Source of the DNA: Halapricum hydrolyticum | Lineage (GTDB): Archaea > Halobacteriota > Halobacteria > Halobacteriales > Haloarculaceae | Assembly (NCBI RefSeq): GCF_025517535.1 | Contig: NZ_JAOPKC010000004.1 | Coordinates: 1-64,000 of the forward strand | Reading direction: 5' to 3' | Length of the DNA: 64,000 nucleotides | Part shown: one piece after another, positions 26,060 to 35,730 of the stretch | How positions within the stretch are numbered: the stretch's first letter is position 1 | Layout of the letters: each line of letters starts with the position of its first letter | Translations under genes and position numbers: made by a program | The notes under the pieces: model-generated | What the model was told of the DNA's origin: nothing | Database searches by the model: none | Seen by the model: only the letters and a program-made list of their open reading frames with translations

Positions 26060-26974
26060 ATGGCCGAAAACAGTGAACGGGCGACTGTCCGGCCTGTAAC
26101 CCTCGCTCGACTTGTGGAGACAGCATATGTTTGTTCTACGGGACCTCGCTTGACTGCCGACATCGAGGAACAGTTGGACGTGAGTCACCGTCGGGCCAGA
26201 GAGACGCTTCTCGAAGCACTCCGAATCGATCTTATTGACGAGGATACGGTCCCCGAAGAGACCGAGTACGAGACCACTCACGTCGGCGAAGAGTTCCTGT
26301 CCGCGGTTCGCGCTGAAGATTGGTCAACAGTCAGTGATATCCTTGCCACCCGAAGCCCACACTACAGTGCGTTCTTAGACGTGCTCGATACTGTCGCGCC
26401 AACGAACCTGCAAGACATCCTTACGGAACTGGAAGAAGTTGAAGAACATACTCCGCGCTCGTACAACCAGACGAGCGTCGAAGTAGTCGGCGACTGGGCT
26501 GAGCGACTCGGGGCCATTCAGCGGAACGCGTTTACCGGGAGTTATTATCCCGTTGAGAGTGACCGTGTCCCGATAAACTTCCCCTACACCCTGCTCGCAG
26601 TCTACGACGATCTGGAAGAGACTGCTGGTGTCAGCCTTCGACAGCGGTATCTTGCCATCCCAGAGTTGCGCGAGGTATTCTGTGAGCGCCACCACTGTAG
26701 GCGCGACGGATTCGACCAAGCTCTCTGCCAGTTGGCGAGCCAAAATGTCGGCCGACTCGAACTGTCTGGTGCACCGATGGACACCGGCGCGAAGGATGCG
26801 AAGTTGGGAATTAAAGAAATAGCACTTGGGGGTGACGACGGACTCATTTCGACCACGCAATCGACAGAGAAGGTGATGGCCGGCGTTGAACAGTTCGGCA
26901 AACAGTATTATTACCTCGCGGTTCACGACCGCGACCTCAGCTACGATACGACAGAAGACACTTCGGAACCATGA
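26060..26974 (+). CDS. Winged-helix protein between TGT and ATPase genes
   Basis: A 304-aa protein. Residues about 10-65 look like a winged helix (ADIEEQLDVSHRRARETLLE), and a second helical domain follows (DILTELEEVEEHTPRSYNQT). No catalytic motif is visible. It starts 1 bp after the TGT stop and overlaps the ATPase start by 4 bp (ATGA). It may give DNA specificity to the TGT or ATPase. Function not known. Confidence 0.6.
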   Translation: MAENSERATVRPVTLARLVETAYVCSTGPRLTADIEEQLDVSHRRARETLLEALRIDLIDEDTVPEETEYETTHVGEEFLSAVRAEDWSTVSDILATRSPHYSAFLDVLDTVAPTNLQDILTELEEVEEHTPRSYNQTSVEVVGDWAERLGAIQRNAFTGSYYPVESDRVPINFPYTLLAVYDDLEETAGVSLRQRYLAIPELREVFCERHHCRRDGFDQALCQLASQNVGRLELSGAPMDTGAKDAKLGIKEIALGGDDGLISTTQSTEKVMAGVEQFGKQYYYLAVHDRDLSYDTTEDTSEP

Positions 26975-28131
26975 GCAATGCCAACTTCACGATCACGGAC
27001 GAACAGCGCGACTATTCCTCGCTTGGACTCGAAGAAAACCCCTTCCCGTACAGCCCAGTTCCGGATGATAATCCGGAACTCTACTGTGGTCAGGACCAAG
27101 CGACCAAGACCATCAGCGATACGGTTTCGACGATGCTCTCAACGGGCAAGTCGAAGCACCTCGTTGTCACCGCGAAGTACGGTAATGGTAAGTCTCACAC
27201 ACTGAAGTACACTCGGTCGCTCGTCCGCGACCGGGGGGACGTGATCGTCGGCTATGTCGCTCAACCGGGAGAGGGCTTCCGTGACATCTACCACGAATTC
27301 CTTTACGACCTCGGTTTCGACCGAGTACAGGAGATTGCCTACGAGTACTTGGCACAGGTCACCCGTGAGACGACCGACCACAACCCGATGGGAGCTGACG
27401 CGATGGAGGGTCTCATCGACGACGGTGAGATACTCCTCTCAGAACTCGTTCCGACAGCAATTCAACAGCTGAATGATGTAACGAAATTCGCCGACTTCGC
27501 GCGGGCCATCATTCACATGATCTACGAGGACACTAACCTCTACGCGTGGCAGTGGCTCACTGCTGAGGGGATTCGCTACGAGCAGCGTAAGGAGATGGAG
27601 ATCCACAGTGCACTTGACGATGATACCACGAGTGTAAGAGCTTTTACAGCACTCAAGAACCTCCTGCTCGAACTCGGATACACCGGCGTGTTCGTCTTCG
27701 TTGATGAGTTCGAATCGATCGCTCGGTTGAGTTCGAAAGACGAGCAGGCGACACTCAACAGTATTCGACATCTGATGGATCAGAACAGCCACGGACTGTG
27801 TATGCTCTTCGGGTGTGCGCCTGAGGTCTGGCAAGATGTTATGAGCGAGTACCACGCGTTTTCGGAGCGTATCGGCCAGGAAGTGGCACTCCGTCCGCTT
27901 ACTGACGAGCACATTCAGGAGTTGGTCTCGTCGTATCTGGATCTCGTTCGGACGAACGGGACAGAGGGAATCGAACCATTCGAGGAAGAGTGTCTGGGAC
28001 TGATTCACCAACGGTCACAGGGGAACATTCGACAGGCACTGTCGTTGTGTAGCCGGGTACTGGATGCGGCAGTTGATAACGAAAAAGAGCAAGTCGAATC
28101 TGAGTTCGTGCAGGATGTATTAGCAGGGTAA
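26971..28131 (+). CDS. AAA/ORC-like ATPase (BrxD/ExeA-like)
   Basis: A 386-aa P-loop ATPase. Walker A is AKYGNGKSH near residues 68-76 and Walker B is VFVFVDEFESI near 241-251, followed by a sensor-like LFGCAPE. The opening GLEENPFPYSP is the NPF motif seen in ExeA- and Cdc6-like AAA proteins of conjugative and defence systems (BrxD-like). A C-terminal RQALSLCSRVLDAAV suggests a winged-helix lid. It is the last gene of the TGT operon. Such ATPases load or switch a DNA-acting partner. Confidence 0.7.
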   Translation: MSNANFTITDEQRDYSSLGLEENPFPYSPVPDDNPELYCGQDQATKTISDTVSTMLSTGKSKHLVVTAKYGNGKSHTLKYTRSLVRDRGDVIVGYVAQPGEGFRDIYHEFLYDLGFDRVQEIAYEYLAQVTRETTDHNPMGADAMEGLIDDGEILLSELVPTAIQQLNDVTKFADFARAIIHMIYEDTNLYAWQWLTAEGIRYEQRKEMEIHSALDDDTTSVRAFTALKNLLLELGYTGVFVFVDEFESIARLSSKDEQATLNSIRHLMDQNSHGLCMLFGCAPEVWQDVMSEYHAFSERIGQEVALRPLTDEHIQELVSSYLDLVRTNGTEGIEPFEEECLGLIHQRSQGNIRQALSLCSRVLDAAVDNEKEQVESEFVQDVLAG

Positions 28132-28346
28132 TCCCGAATCAGCGTTAACTGAATAGTGTATTAATCGTCTTATTAAAGCTTCAGAGCCGATAAAACGCGC
28201 CCTTTGCTGTGTTGGTGCGGTGCAGTTCTCCAACGCTGTGAGCGACTTGAGTCCAGTATCGGCGACACCTGTCAGTGCCGATAGCCAAGTCGTTTTCGCG
28301 TTCCCATCACCGGTAGAATCAAAAGCGATGGCGCTCCTGAGTGAAT

Positions 28347-29474
28347 ATGGCGAGGCTATATCATATCAAAAACGATCCCTCAAACCTCTACCTCATACAT
28401 CCGTTCAACGGCAATCCCAGGAAGATCAGCTGTGATCCAGTGGCACAGCGACTACTTGCTGAACTAGATTATGAACCGGAGGTACTGCATCAACGCCAAG
28501 GCGATAAGATTCCAGCCGACCTCCTGTGGGCCTTATGGGACACCGGTCTCATCGGCACCGACGACGTAGGCGAACAAGATCCAGATATCGGACGAGTACA
28601 GGAGAAGACAGGATACTCGGTTCCACTACAGGAGGCGGACGTTGAAGTTCTCAAAGAACTTATCCAGTCCTACACCGGGCAGTCGCGCAGGTCGCTTGAA
28701 GAAGTCGCCGAGTCGCTTGGACTGACGCTAAACGCCAATTCGGCCACAAATTCTCTCTCCGAAGGTAATTCTGAAGTCAGCAGCGAGTACAATTCACAGA
28801 GTGGATTGAGTAACAACATAATGATCGAGAAGCGTCTAAAAGCCGTGGGTGTCTCGGACATGATGTCCGCTCCGGCCTTTAGAGAGTGGTATGAGGAGAC
28901 GGTCACGGGTCCACGAATAGAGGACTTCTTTCTCTCCAGTGAAACTACCCGGGCGCTTGTGTTTCTCGCACGGCGGACAGATGTTACCTCAGTAAAGTTG
29001 ACAGGAAAGAAAGACTCTGAGCACATCCAGATAAGCGGTGACATCCAACCTAATGGATTTTCTGAGATGTCAGAGACAATTACATCAGTAACATTTCACA
29101 CAGGTGATTATCTACTCCCGCCCGAGGACCATCTCACGGGCACTTGGGATGATGAGTTCCTATTTGTGAATTGGGACATATGTTCCTCCGCCTCACTCAC
29201 CAGAACGGACGCGGAACTGGATCTATCCACAGGGGTAACCATCCACCCATCAGGTATCTCTGCGGTTCATACAGGTGTTGATGGTGGATCCGGTCACACC
29301 CAAGAAGAGTTCGTTGCCCGACGTCACCAGACTGAAATCGTGGATTTCGTACTTCGACAGCATATCAGTGATAGTGGCCTGTTCGCTCTTCCCGAATCCC
29401 GGAGCTATACCGAGTACACCTGCTCTGTTGAGTACACCGACTTGCCAGGCTCGAAACAAAACACCGACAAGTAA
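28347..29474 (+). CDS. Hypothetical protein
   Basis: A 375-aa protein that I do not recognise. The first 100 residues are alpha/beta (YHIKNDPSNLYLIHPFNGNP), a Ser/Asn-rich linker lies near residues 128-155, and the C-terminal half has beta-rich text (IQISGDIQPNGF). No membrane or signal segment. The ATG at 28347 is preferred over a GTG two codons upstream. The 215-bp gap before it holds no gene. It could belong to the restriction set, but nothing shows this. Confidence 0.5.
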   Translation: MARLYHIKNDPSNLYLIHPFNGNPRKISCDPVAQRLLAELDYEPEVLHQRQGDKIPADLLWALWDTGLIGTDDVGEQDPDIGRVQEKTGYSVPLQEADVEVLKELIQSYTGQSRRSLEEVAESLGLTLNANSATNSLSEGNSEVSSEYNSQSGLSNNIMIEKRLKAVGVSDMMSAPAFREWYEETVTGPRIEDFFLSSETTRALVFLARRTDVTSVKLTGKKDSEHIQISGDIQPNGFSEMSETITSVTFHTGDYLLPPEDHLTGTWDDEFLFVNWDICSSASLTRTDAELDLSTGVTIHPSGISAVHTGVDGGSGHTQEEFVARRHQTEIVDFVLRQHISDSGLFALPESRSYTEYTCSVEYTDLPGSKQNTDK

Positions 29475-29529
29475 TTCATACGACCAGTGACTATTCGACA
29501 GGTCAATGAGCGGCATTTTCCTCGCCACC

Positions 29530-29670
29530 GGCCTTGTTTAGACGCGGTGTAGCTCGGGTGAAGTGGCCGCTATCCGAAGAACGAAATCGAACAGAGAGGC
29601 TCTCATAGACTGATCCTGTTCAGTCAACACAAACGCTAACCCACGTTATCGGGAGCGTCTAAACAAGGCC
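29530..29670. mobile_element. 141-bp MITE with 16-bp inverted repeats and 9-bp target duplication
   Basis: GGCCTTGTTTAGACGC (29530-29545) and its perfect reverse complement (29655-29670) bound a 141-bp element with no coding capacity. The direct repeat CTCGCCACC lies just outside at 29521-29529 and 29671-29679, a 9-bp target-site duplication. This proves insertion by a transposase acting in trans. No parent IS is in the window. The 29475-29857 gap holds only this element and flanking non-coding sequence. Confidence 0.8.
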
Positions 29671-29857
29671 CTCGCCACCCAATCGGGGGCAAATGACCAA
29701 CCCGCGTCTGCATGCAGCAAGGGCCGACCCGAGGTTCTGTCAGAAACCGGCTACTGTATACATAGCCTGTAGTCATCATAGGATCGAAATATTTGGCTCT
29801 GGTTGAGGATACCAGCGGGAGTTGTATTTTTATGTGAGTGTCGTGAGTCGTGTAGAT

Positions 29858-30319
29858 ATGGTTGAGAAATACATCGGTATTCGAATAAAAGATACTCAAA
29901 GCAAGAATAACACCGGAGTCAATGACCGATATCACTTGGTTATCCGTCCCGAAAAGAATCCCTCTGTGTTCCGCACGTTCGATAAGCAGACAAGGAAGTC
30001 TAACGACGTAATCTTTCGTCAAGAGACTGTGCGAATGCAAGACGTTCCGACAAGAGTCGCCGACGTATTCGATCAGTACGTTGATGCGGCGGCCCTTGGT
30101 ATGTCTCCAACCGGTAACTCTCAGACGCTTGAAAACGAGGAGGCGACGATTACAATTGAAGCAAACGGTAAAGAGTATAAATATGCCGTATACCGCCGAG
30201 AGTACGTTGATATCATCAAGTCAGGCGGCGGATCAACCATACCTGGAAATGTAGAACGTAGTGCCAAACAGCACATTCCCCGAGGCGCAAAATACCTCGG
30301 GGGCGGATCCGTTTATTAG
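29858..30319 (+). CDS. Hypothetical protein
   Basis: A 153-aa basic-to-neutral protein (MVEKYIGIRIKDTQSKNN...), unusual beside very acidic neighbours. It has beta-rich patterns (EATITIEANGKEYKYAVYRR) and ends GGGSVY. No family recognised. ATG at 29858 is chosen over a start 36 bp upstream because the conserved-looking text begins here. Confidence 0.5.
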   Translation: MVEKYIGIRIKDTQSKNNTGVNDRYHLVIRPEKNPSVFRTFDKQTRKSNDVIFRQETVRMQDVPTRVADVFDQYVDAAALGMSPTGNSQTLENEEATITIEANGKEYKYAVYRREYVDIIKSGGGSTIPGNVERSAKQHIPRGAKYLGGGSVY

Positions 30320-30388
30320 TGAATGAAATAACAATCTTTTGATATGATGGCCGTTTCAGTGTGATGTATGATTAGTAAGTAGCACGGT

Positions 30389-33300
30389 TCACTCTACTCT
30401 TTCAGATACATAGCTATCAGCCAGTTCATCCACTAACCATGCCAAATCTTGTTTCGACCGAAGCGTTTCACCGTGCCCAACTAACAACAGTTCAGATCCA
30501 CACGACAGCAACTGGTACAGCATCTCTGGTTCGGTCAGTGGCGGTCGAAGTACCCCATGTTCGCTCGACACCCCGAATGAGACGATCGCCTTCTCAGCTT
30601 GTTCAGACAACTGTTCAGGTAGAACAACAGGCACGTCGGACCCGGCTTCGTCCAGCCGCTTCCGGAGTTCGTTCGCGTGTGTCTCGAACGGCGTCACGAC
30701 GACATCGGCACCGAACTCCTCGGCGACCTGTGCAAGGATCCGGGCCTCCGGCCGGTTGTAAAGGAACGCTCTCCCGAATTCGGGCGTTTGTGCCGCGTTC
30801 GAACGAACGACGACTCTATGATGGGTAGCATTCGCAGCATCCAGCTGGGCTTTCTCTTTTAGGAAGAGCGGCAAATCGTCCATCAAGGCCACCTCTCCCT
30901 CGTGGAGGGCCGTCGCATCGAGATAATCCATCGATTCGAATACTGACTGAACTTCGAACGGATTCGTGGTCGTATCCGAAGCATCAAAGACTAATTCCAT
31001 CGGTGCACCCTGGCGTGCTCGAACTGAGGTCCGAACTTCGACCTTACTTGCGTCGATGGCCACGTCACCTTCGATGTCGAGGAACGAGAACGCTGTATCC
31101 GTCTTGTCCCACTCATCGTTTGGGAAGAGTTCGCGCACGAACTCGTTGGCTTCTCCTGGCAATCGGAGGCTCGTAGCATCTTCGACTGGGAGGTTCGCGT
31201 ATCGGCTATGCGCCCAGGTAAAGTATGAGCGATCCAATCCACGCTCGGTCGCTTCTTCGCTCACCATTGATGGGCCGAGTCTGCGTGTATCGCCGATGGC
31301 TACGACTCGGTCGGCGAGGTCACTCAAGAATAGGTACTCCGGTTCAGTAACTTTCTCTGCGCCAAGTAACACGAGGACGTCGAAGTAGCGTGGGGAGTGG
31401 TCGCGGTCGCCGAAAGCACCCTCGACCAGACTGTGGAAATGTTCGGTCTCTAGAGCGTACTGAACCGACGACAGCAGGGATTTCGATTCCTTCCAACGGT
31501 CTTGGACCTCGTGGTACGAGTCTGAAGCGTGAATCGCAGTTTCGCCTGTACCCCCGTCGTCCATCCGGTAGTGATCTCCGTCAGCGGTCAGAACCGCTCG
31601 CTCTGCGAGTTCGACTTGTTGGGGTGTCGTACCGAGGACGAGTGCACGCTGGCCTTCGATGGAAACCGTGCCTTCACCGTCAATGAGCGGGTACTTAGTG
31701 TCGGTATCGACAAGATTCCTGACAAGGGAAACGAGAACTTCCGGGCGGTCGCTGCGTACTGGCACGTCAAGGAAGATCTCTTTGTTGTCGAGGAACTCGG
31801 TGACGGCGGTGGGTTCTTCGACCGTCGTGGCCCCCGTTTCGACAGAATTTGACTGCGTATCGTGAATCTGCTCGTGCTCGAACCTGCGGTTGTGCTCGCG
31901 GCGCTGTGCGTAATCCAGATACGCGAGGAACTTTCGGGAGACTGTCTCCGGTTCGAATGTTTTGCGGATTCGATAAGTAACATCATCTCGGAGGAACGCG
32001 AGGTGTGCCTGCACGTCGAACTGGAACCGGTATTCGCCATCGATTACGCCGAGGAAAGTCACTTGTTTCCCGACGGTTCCCTCTTCTTCGGGTTCCAGAA
32101 TAACGGTATCCCCCGGAGCGAATGCGGGAACACGACGCTTCTCTGATTCGAACGCAGCGTAACCGATTGATACTCCGGACAACTTTAATCCCTGCAGTAA
32201 CCGGCCGCTTGCAGCTAATATCTCGTCGTCGAGTTGTTCTAAGAGATCACTCGCCGTCTCGCGTCGGTCCTCCTCAAACTCTAGGGCCTTCCGGAGGCGG
32301 TTGTAGTGATCGACCCGGTCCGGGTCCCGGTATTCCAATCGCTGTTCACACTCGCTAAATAGCGAGCAGTCCGATACTACGCCGCCATCGGGGGCGGTTT
32401 CGGAGCAGGGCCATCGACGCTCCGTCTGACAATGGAACTTGCAGGCGGACGGAAGCGGTTCCCGTTCTGGGCGATCCTGACCGCGTGGGGATACCAGTTC
32501 CTCCTCTGTCCGGTGACGGCATCCCTCACAGTCTCGGTTGTACGGTGATGGCGGCCCAAAGGTCTCTCTGGAGCCCGCCACGCCGTTCCGCATTTTGAGC
32601 AGATCCCGAACGTCATCCGTGGTGAGTCGCACCTTTTCGAAGCGTACCGACTCAGTGTTCTTGATGTTCGGGTAGACGATGTACCCGACCGGAACGTCGT
32701 CAATATGTTCGGCAAGATCGTCACCGATGTCGGCGCGTTCAAGCAGGAGAGCGAACAAATACAGTTGCAACTGCTTGCTGTGATAATCGACGTTAACTGA
32801 CTGTGACGTCTTGAAATCGTACGGAACACCGTCCAACACGAGGTCGATATCACCACGGTAGCCGTATCCGTCACCGAGCCTCCGCTCGGTCGATACTTCG
32901 CTCGCCTCAGCGACGTGGTCGCAGAAGGATTCGTCGGTGAACAACCGCGAAACAATCTCCATGGCGTCGTCTCGCCCCCAAAGGCCGATGCCTGAGATAC
33001 TCAACTGAGCCATCCGGATGCCAAACTCCTCGTTGAGTACCTCTTGGACGTATTCCTCGGCGTTATCGTCGGTCCAGTCGTTGTTTTCGAACCGTCCACG
33101 GTGTTCCGTCAGCGCTCGCTCGGCAACTCGGTGGACGACGTCACCACGGAATCGATTACCGTTCACGGGGAACCGCGACGTGTACACCTTCTTCACGTAG
33201 TTCAGGTAGTACCGGCGCGAGCATTGCTCGTTGGTTCCCATCTCCCCTTTCCCGATTTGTAGGTCCGGCGACCTAACAAGTACGGACGTGACGTTGATAT

Positions 33301-33637
33301 AGAGTCGCTCCTCATCGTCCCACGTCCCACGATGGGGTGTCCCTCGAACCAGGACGGTTTCTCCCCGAGAGAGCGTTTCCTCGTTCGATTGGCCCGTGCC
33401 GATGGCGTCCAAGACGTATTCCTCGGTCTGTTCGATTGCAGGGTGTGGCGGTTCGTCGGTCCACAGTGACAGAAATGTTGGGAGAGTCAGGTTCCCACGT
33501 GGATCGTCAAGTTCGTATAGAACTTTGCGTCCGTCCTCTCCGGGCATCGGATCGCCACGGATACGACAGCGGACGCTCACTTCCTCGTCTTCGAAACGGT
33601 CGTACTCGTCATGGATGGTTGCCAAATCGTATAGCAT
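30389..33637 (-). CDS. Cas4-type nuclease fused to a degenerate Dna2-like helicase
   Basis: About 1082 aa. Residues about 125-390 form a PD-(D/E)XK nuclease of the Cas4/Dna2 type: EQCSRRYY with the first cluster Cys, FRGDVVHRV, GDIDLVLDG and YDFKTSQ (catalytic D and D-x-K), KQLQLYLFALL, then CEGC and further cysteines for an Fe-S cluster. The C-terminal half has the outline of a Dna2/SF1B helicase (VLVLLGAEK, VVAIGDTRRLGP, VVVTPFETHANEL, LLLVGHGETL), but the Walker A site is missing (RALVLGTTPQQ instead of GxxGxGKT). It is thus probably a nuclease with a structural helicase scaffold. The ATG at 33637 overlaps the stop of the DUF1998 gene (TGATG). Confidence 0.75.
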   Translation of the reverse strand: MLYDLATIHDEYDRFEDEEVSVRCRIRGDPMPGEDGRKVLYELDDPRGNLTLPTFLSLWTDEPPHPAIEQTEEYVLDAIGTGQSNEETLSRGETVLVRGTPHRGTWDDEERLYINVTSVLVRSPDLQIGKGEMGTNEQCSRRYYLNYVKKVYTSRFPVNGNRFRGDVVHRVAERALTEHRGRFENNDWTDDNAEEYVQEVLNEEFGIRMAQLSISGIGLWGRDDAMEIVSRLFTDESFCDHVAEASEVSTERRLGDGYGYRGDIDLVLDGVPYDFKTSQSVNVDYHSKQLQLYLFALLLERADIGDDLAEHIDDVPVGYIVYPNIKNTESVRFEKVRLTTDDVRDLLKMRNGVAGSRETFGPPSPYNRDCEGCRHRTEEELVSPRGQDRPEREPLPSACKFHCQTERRWPCSETAPDGGVVSDCSLFSECEQRLEYRDPDRVDHYNRLRKALEFEEDRRETASDLLEQLDDEILAASGRLLQGLKLSGVSIGYAAFESEKRRVPAFAPGDTVILEPEEEGTVGKQVTFLGVIDGEYRFQFDVQAHLAFLRDDVTYRIRKTFEPETVSRKFLAYLDYAQRREHNRRFEHEQIHDTQSNSVETGATTVEEPTAVTEFLDNKEIFLDVPVRSDRPEVLVSLVRNLVDTDTKYPLIDGEGTVSIEGQRALVLGTTPQQVELAERAVLTADGDHYRMDDGGTGETAIHASDSYHEVQDRWKESKSLLSSVQYALETEHFHSLVEGAFGDRDHSPRYFDVLVLLGAEKVTEPEYLFLSDLADRVVAIGDTRRLGPSMVSEEATERGLDRSYFTWAHSRYANLPVEDATSLRLPGEANEFVRELFPNDEWDKTDTAFSFLDIEGDVAIDASKVEVRTSVRARQGAPMELVFDASDTTTNPFEVQSVFESMDYLDATALHEGEVALMDDLPLFLKEKAQLDAANATHHRVVVRSNAAQTPEFGRAFLYNRPEARILAQVAEEFGADVVVTPFETHANELRKRLDEAGSDVPVVLPEQLSEQAEKAIVSFGVSSEHGVLRPPLTEPEMLYQLLSCGSELLLVGHGETLRSKQDLAWLVDELADSYVSERVE

Positions 33638-35730
33638 CAGTATCCACACACCTCCGACAGCAGTTTCCTACTGAGTAGTTTCGACTGGTATGTCCCCCCG
33701 TGGACACAATTCGGTCCTTCTGTCTCTAAGCAGTCGGGGCAGGCCGTGATGCACTGAACTGTCACCTCTTCGAGACGCTCGCCAAGTTCGGAAAGGTCGC
33801 GGCGATTGGTTCCGCGGGCGAACCGCTGGTAGGTCTGTTTCACCCGCGGGTCATGGATGAGTTCCCGATCGAGGTGAAGCAAGAGATCGACTGACCGCGG
33901 CGTACGTTCGATAGTCTCTGCCACCTCATCGTATCGGTCCGCGACGTACGCATAGAAACGGGCAGTTTCCCGTGTCTCGAACAAACTGCTGATACGCTTT
34001 TCGGCCTGTGACGTGAGGTCTTCGAGGTTGTACGCGTCGGCGTGGGCCCCAACTGCGGTGTCACGAGCATCGATCAATCGTCCGCGGAAACCAGTCATCT
34101 CATCGTCGCTACTTCGATCCTCGTAGAGGTCGTAGAGCACGTCCCCGTTTGCATTCGATAGCAGTTCGAGAACTGTTCGGTCTGCTGCGCCGGTGTGGCA
34201 AGCGCCCTGGGCTGCGAGTCCGGCATCCAGATCTGGGTTTGCAGTCGCCTCAAGATAATCGTAAACTTCCGTAGCGATGCCGGCACCACCTTGGATGGAG
34301 TCGTAGATGCCGACATGGGCGATGTCATCGTCGCGTTGCTGGAAGTTGACGTCGTACCAGAGTTCGAACGACCCGCCCGCTGGCGTCGCCTCCGTCGCCC
34401 ACGTTGAGAGGGCGTGTTCGATGGAGTGTATGAGTACTTCCTCGGCAAAGTCGAGCAGTGTCTCACGTTCACGGCACTCTGCAAGTAGTCCCGAAATCAT
34501 CTCGTCGTGCTCACGGAGGATTTCGAGTACCCGAGAACTGCTGGCATCGTCGTACCCCATCAGAGTGAGTCGTTCCGCTTCGGGGGCAAGCAGCGTCGAA
34601 AGCAGGTCCGACAGTTCTTCAGTGCTTAGTTCAAACACTGAGTCGGCGTCGTAATCCGGATGTTCACGTGTCCAGTAATCGGCCGCTATCAGGTGCTTCA
34701 CGAACGGTTCGACGGCGAAGACGTGCTCCAGAATACCCTCCTGGAAGAATAACTGCTCCCATGCTTCCTTATAAAGAAGTGCGAAACGAGTATCCCGCTC
34801 GATATCGGACCGTTTGCTGAATACACGCGCAGCCTGGCTGCGCACTCGGGCGCGGTTAACATCCATCAACAGGAGTTGACTCTCTTCGAGTGCCCCAACG
34901 AACGCTCGCTGGTCCTCACCACCGTGTTCGTAGGAGAGTGTCCGGGATATCGTGTCGTTGTTCTCCTTTTCGTACATCGTCAGCAGCGATGCGTAGTAAC
35001 AGCGCAGAAACTCGGTCTCGGGTTCAAATTGATAGCTCTCAATGACTCGACTGTCATCGACGGATGTCCGCTCGCCTTCGGGCTCTGAACGGTAATGGCG
35101 GAACCACAGGTAGTTAGTGGTCGGATCGCTTCGTCCCAACCTCAGCGTTCGCCCCGGTGGATTCTGATCTGCGAAGATATTCTGGAGCCCTTCATGCCAA
35201 CGATATTGCGTGTCGTAAGGGAGGCGCTGGACGTGCATCTTTCTGGGGACGTAAATCGTCACGTCCTCAGTTAGGAGTTCGTAACCGGTGTAATCCTCTC
35301 GCTCTGTTTTGAGGAGGTCGGACAGTGGGAGTCGCTCGTCGAATTCGAACATCGGTGCGATATCTGTCCGGCCAGGATGTTCTTGAACTGGATCCCACCG
35401 GCCCTGCCAGAGGTTGAAGTTCTCCCAGCGCTGTTTATAGCCCCCGGGAAGGTAACTCCCGAGCATTTGTTCAAGATTTTCGGTAGCGAGCGAATCGTGG
35501 ATGTCCTCCTCCGGGTCTCGGTGGACGACACGGATGTTCCCCCCGACGGATTCCGGGATGAACGAGTCAGAAACCACGTATGGAGGTTTTGCGACCGGAT
35601 CCTGTTCGAAGATATTCGGCAGGTGGAGAAACGGGTAGCCAAGATCTTCGAGATCCTGGAGGTGCTGCTGGATTCCTTCCAAGCGACCGAGACGGTCGTC
35701 GTCGTCCAAGGATCTGCCGTTATTACTCAT
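33637..35730 (-). CDS. DUF1998-type C-terminal partner of a split SF2 helicase (DrmB-like)
   Basis: A 697-aa protein with no RecA core of its own. The C-terminal third carries the DUF1998 signature: VGIYDSIQGGAGIATEVYDY near residues 496-515, then CITACPDCLETEGPNCVHGG near the end, with Cys and His that probably bind zinc. The remainder is helical. It begins 8 bp inside the end of the helicase gene, so the pair is cotranslated and together equals one full DUF1998 helicase. DrmA and DrmB of DISARM are split in the same way. No DISARM methyltransferase is present. Confidence 0.65.
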   Translation of the reverse strand: MSNNGRSLDDDDRLGRLEGIQQHLQDLEDLGYPFLHLPNIFEQDPVAKPPYVVSDSFIPESVGGNIRVVHRDPEEDIHDSLATENLEQMLGSYLPGGYKQRWENFNLWQGRWDPVQEHPGRTDIAPMFEFDERLPLSDLLKTEREDYTGYELLTEDVTIYVPRKMHVQRLPYDTQYRWHEGLQNIFADQNPPGRTLRLGRSDPTTNYLWFRHYRSEPEGERTSVDDSRVIESYQFEPETEFLRCYYASLLTMYEKENNDTISRTLSYEHGGEDQRAFVGALEESQLLLMDVNRARVRSQAARVFSKRSDIERDTRFALLYKEAWEQLFFQEGILEHVFAVEPFVKHLIAADYWTREHPDYDADSVFELSTEELSDLLSTLLAPEAERLTLMGYDDASSSRVLEILREHDEMISGLLAECRERETLLDFAEEVLIHSIEHALSTWATEATPAGGSFELWYDVNFQQRDDDIAHVGIYDSIQGGAGIATEVYDYLEATANPDLDAGLAAQGACHTGAADRTVLELLSNANGDVLYDLYEDRSSDDEMTGFRGRLIDARDTAVGAHADAYNLEDLTSQAEKRISSLFETRETARFYAYVADRYDEVAETIERTPRSVDLLLHLDRELIHDPRVKQTYQRFARGTNRRDLSELGERLEEVTVQCITACPDCLETEGPNCVHGGTYQSKLLSRKLLSEVCGY

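Noticed and set aside
26060..28131. BREX system
   Set aside because: The ATPase is BrxD-like, but there is no PglX, PglZ, BrxC or BrxL.
28220..28435. 71-aa plus-strand frame before the hypothetical gene
   Set aside because: Overlaps the start of a longer gene, no promoter or family.
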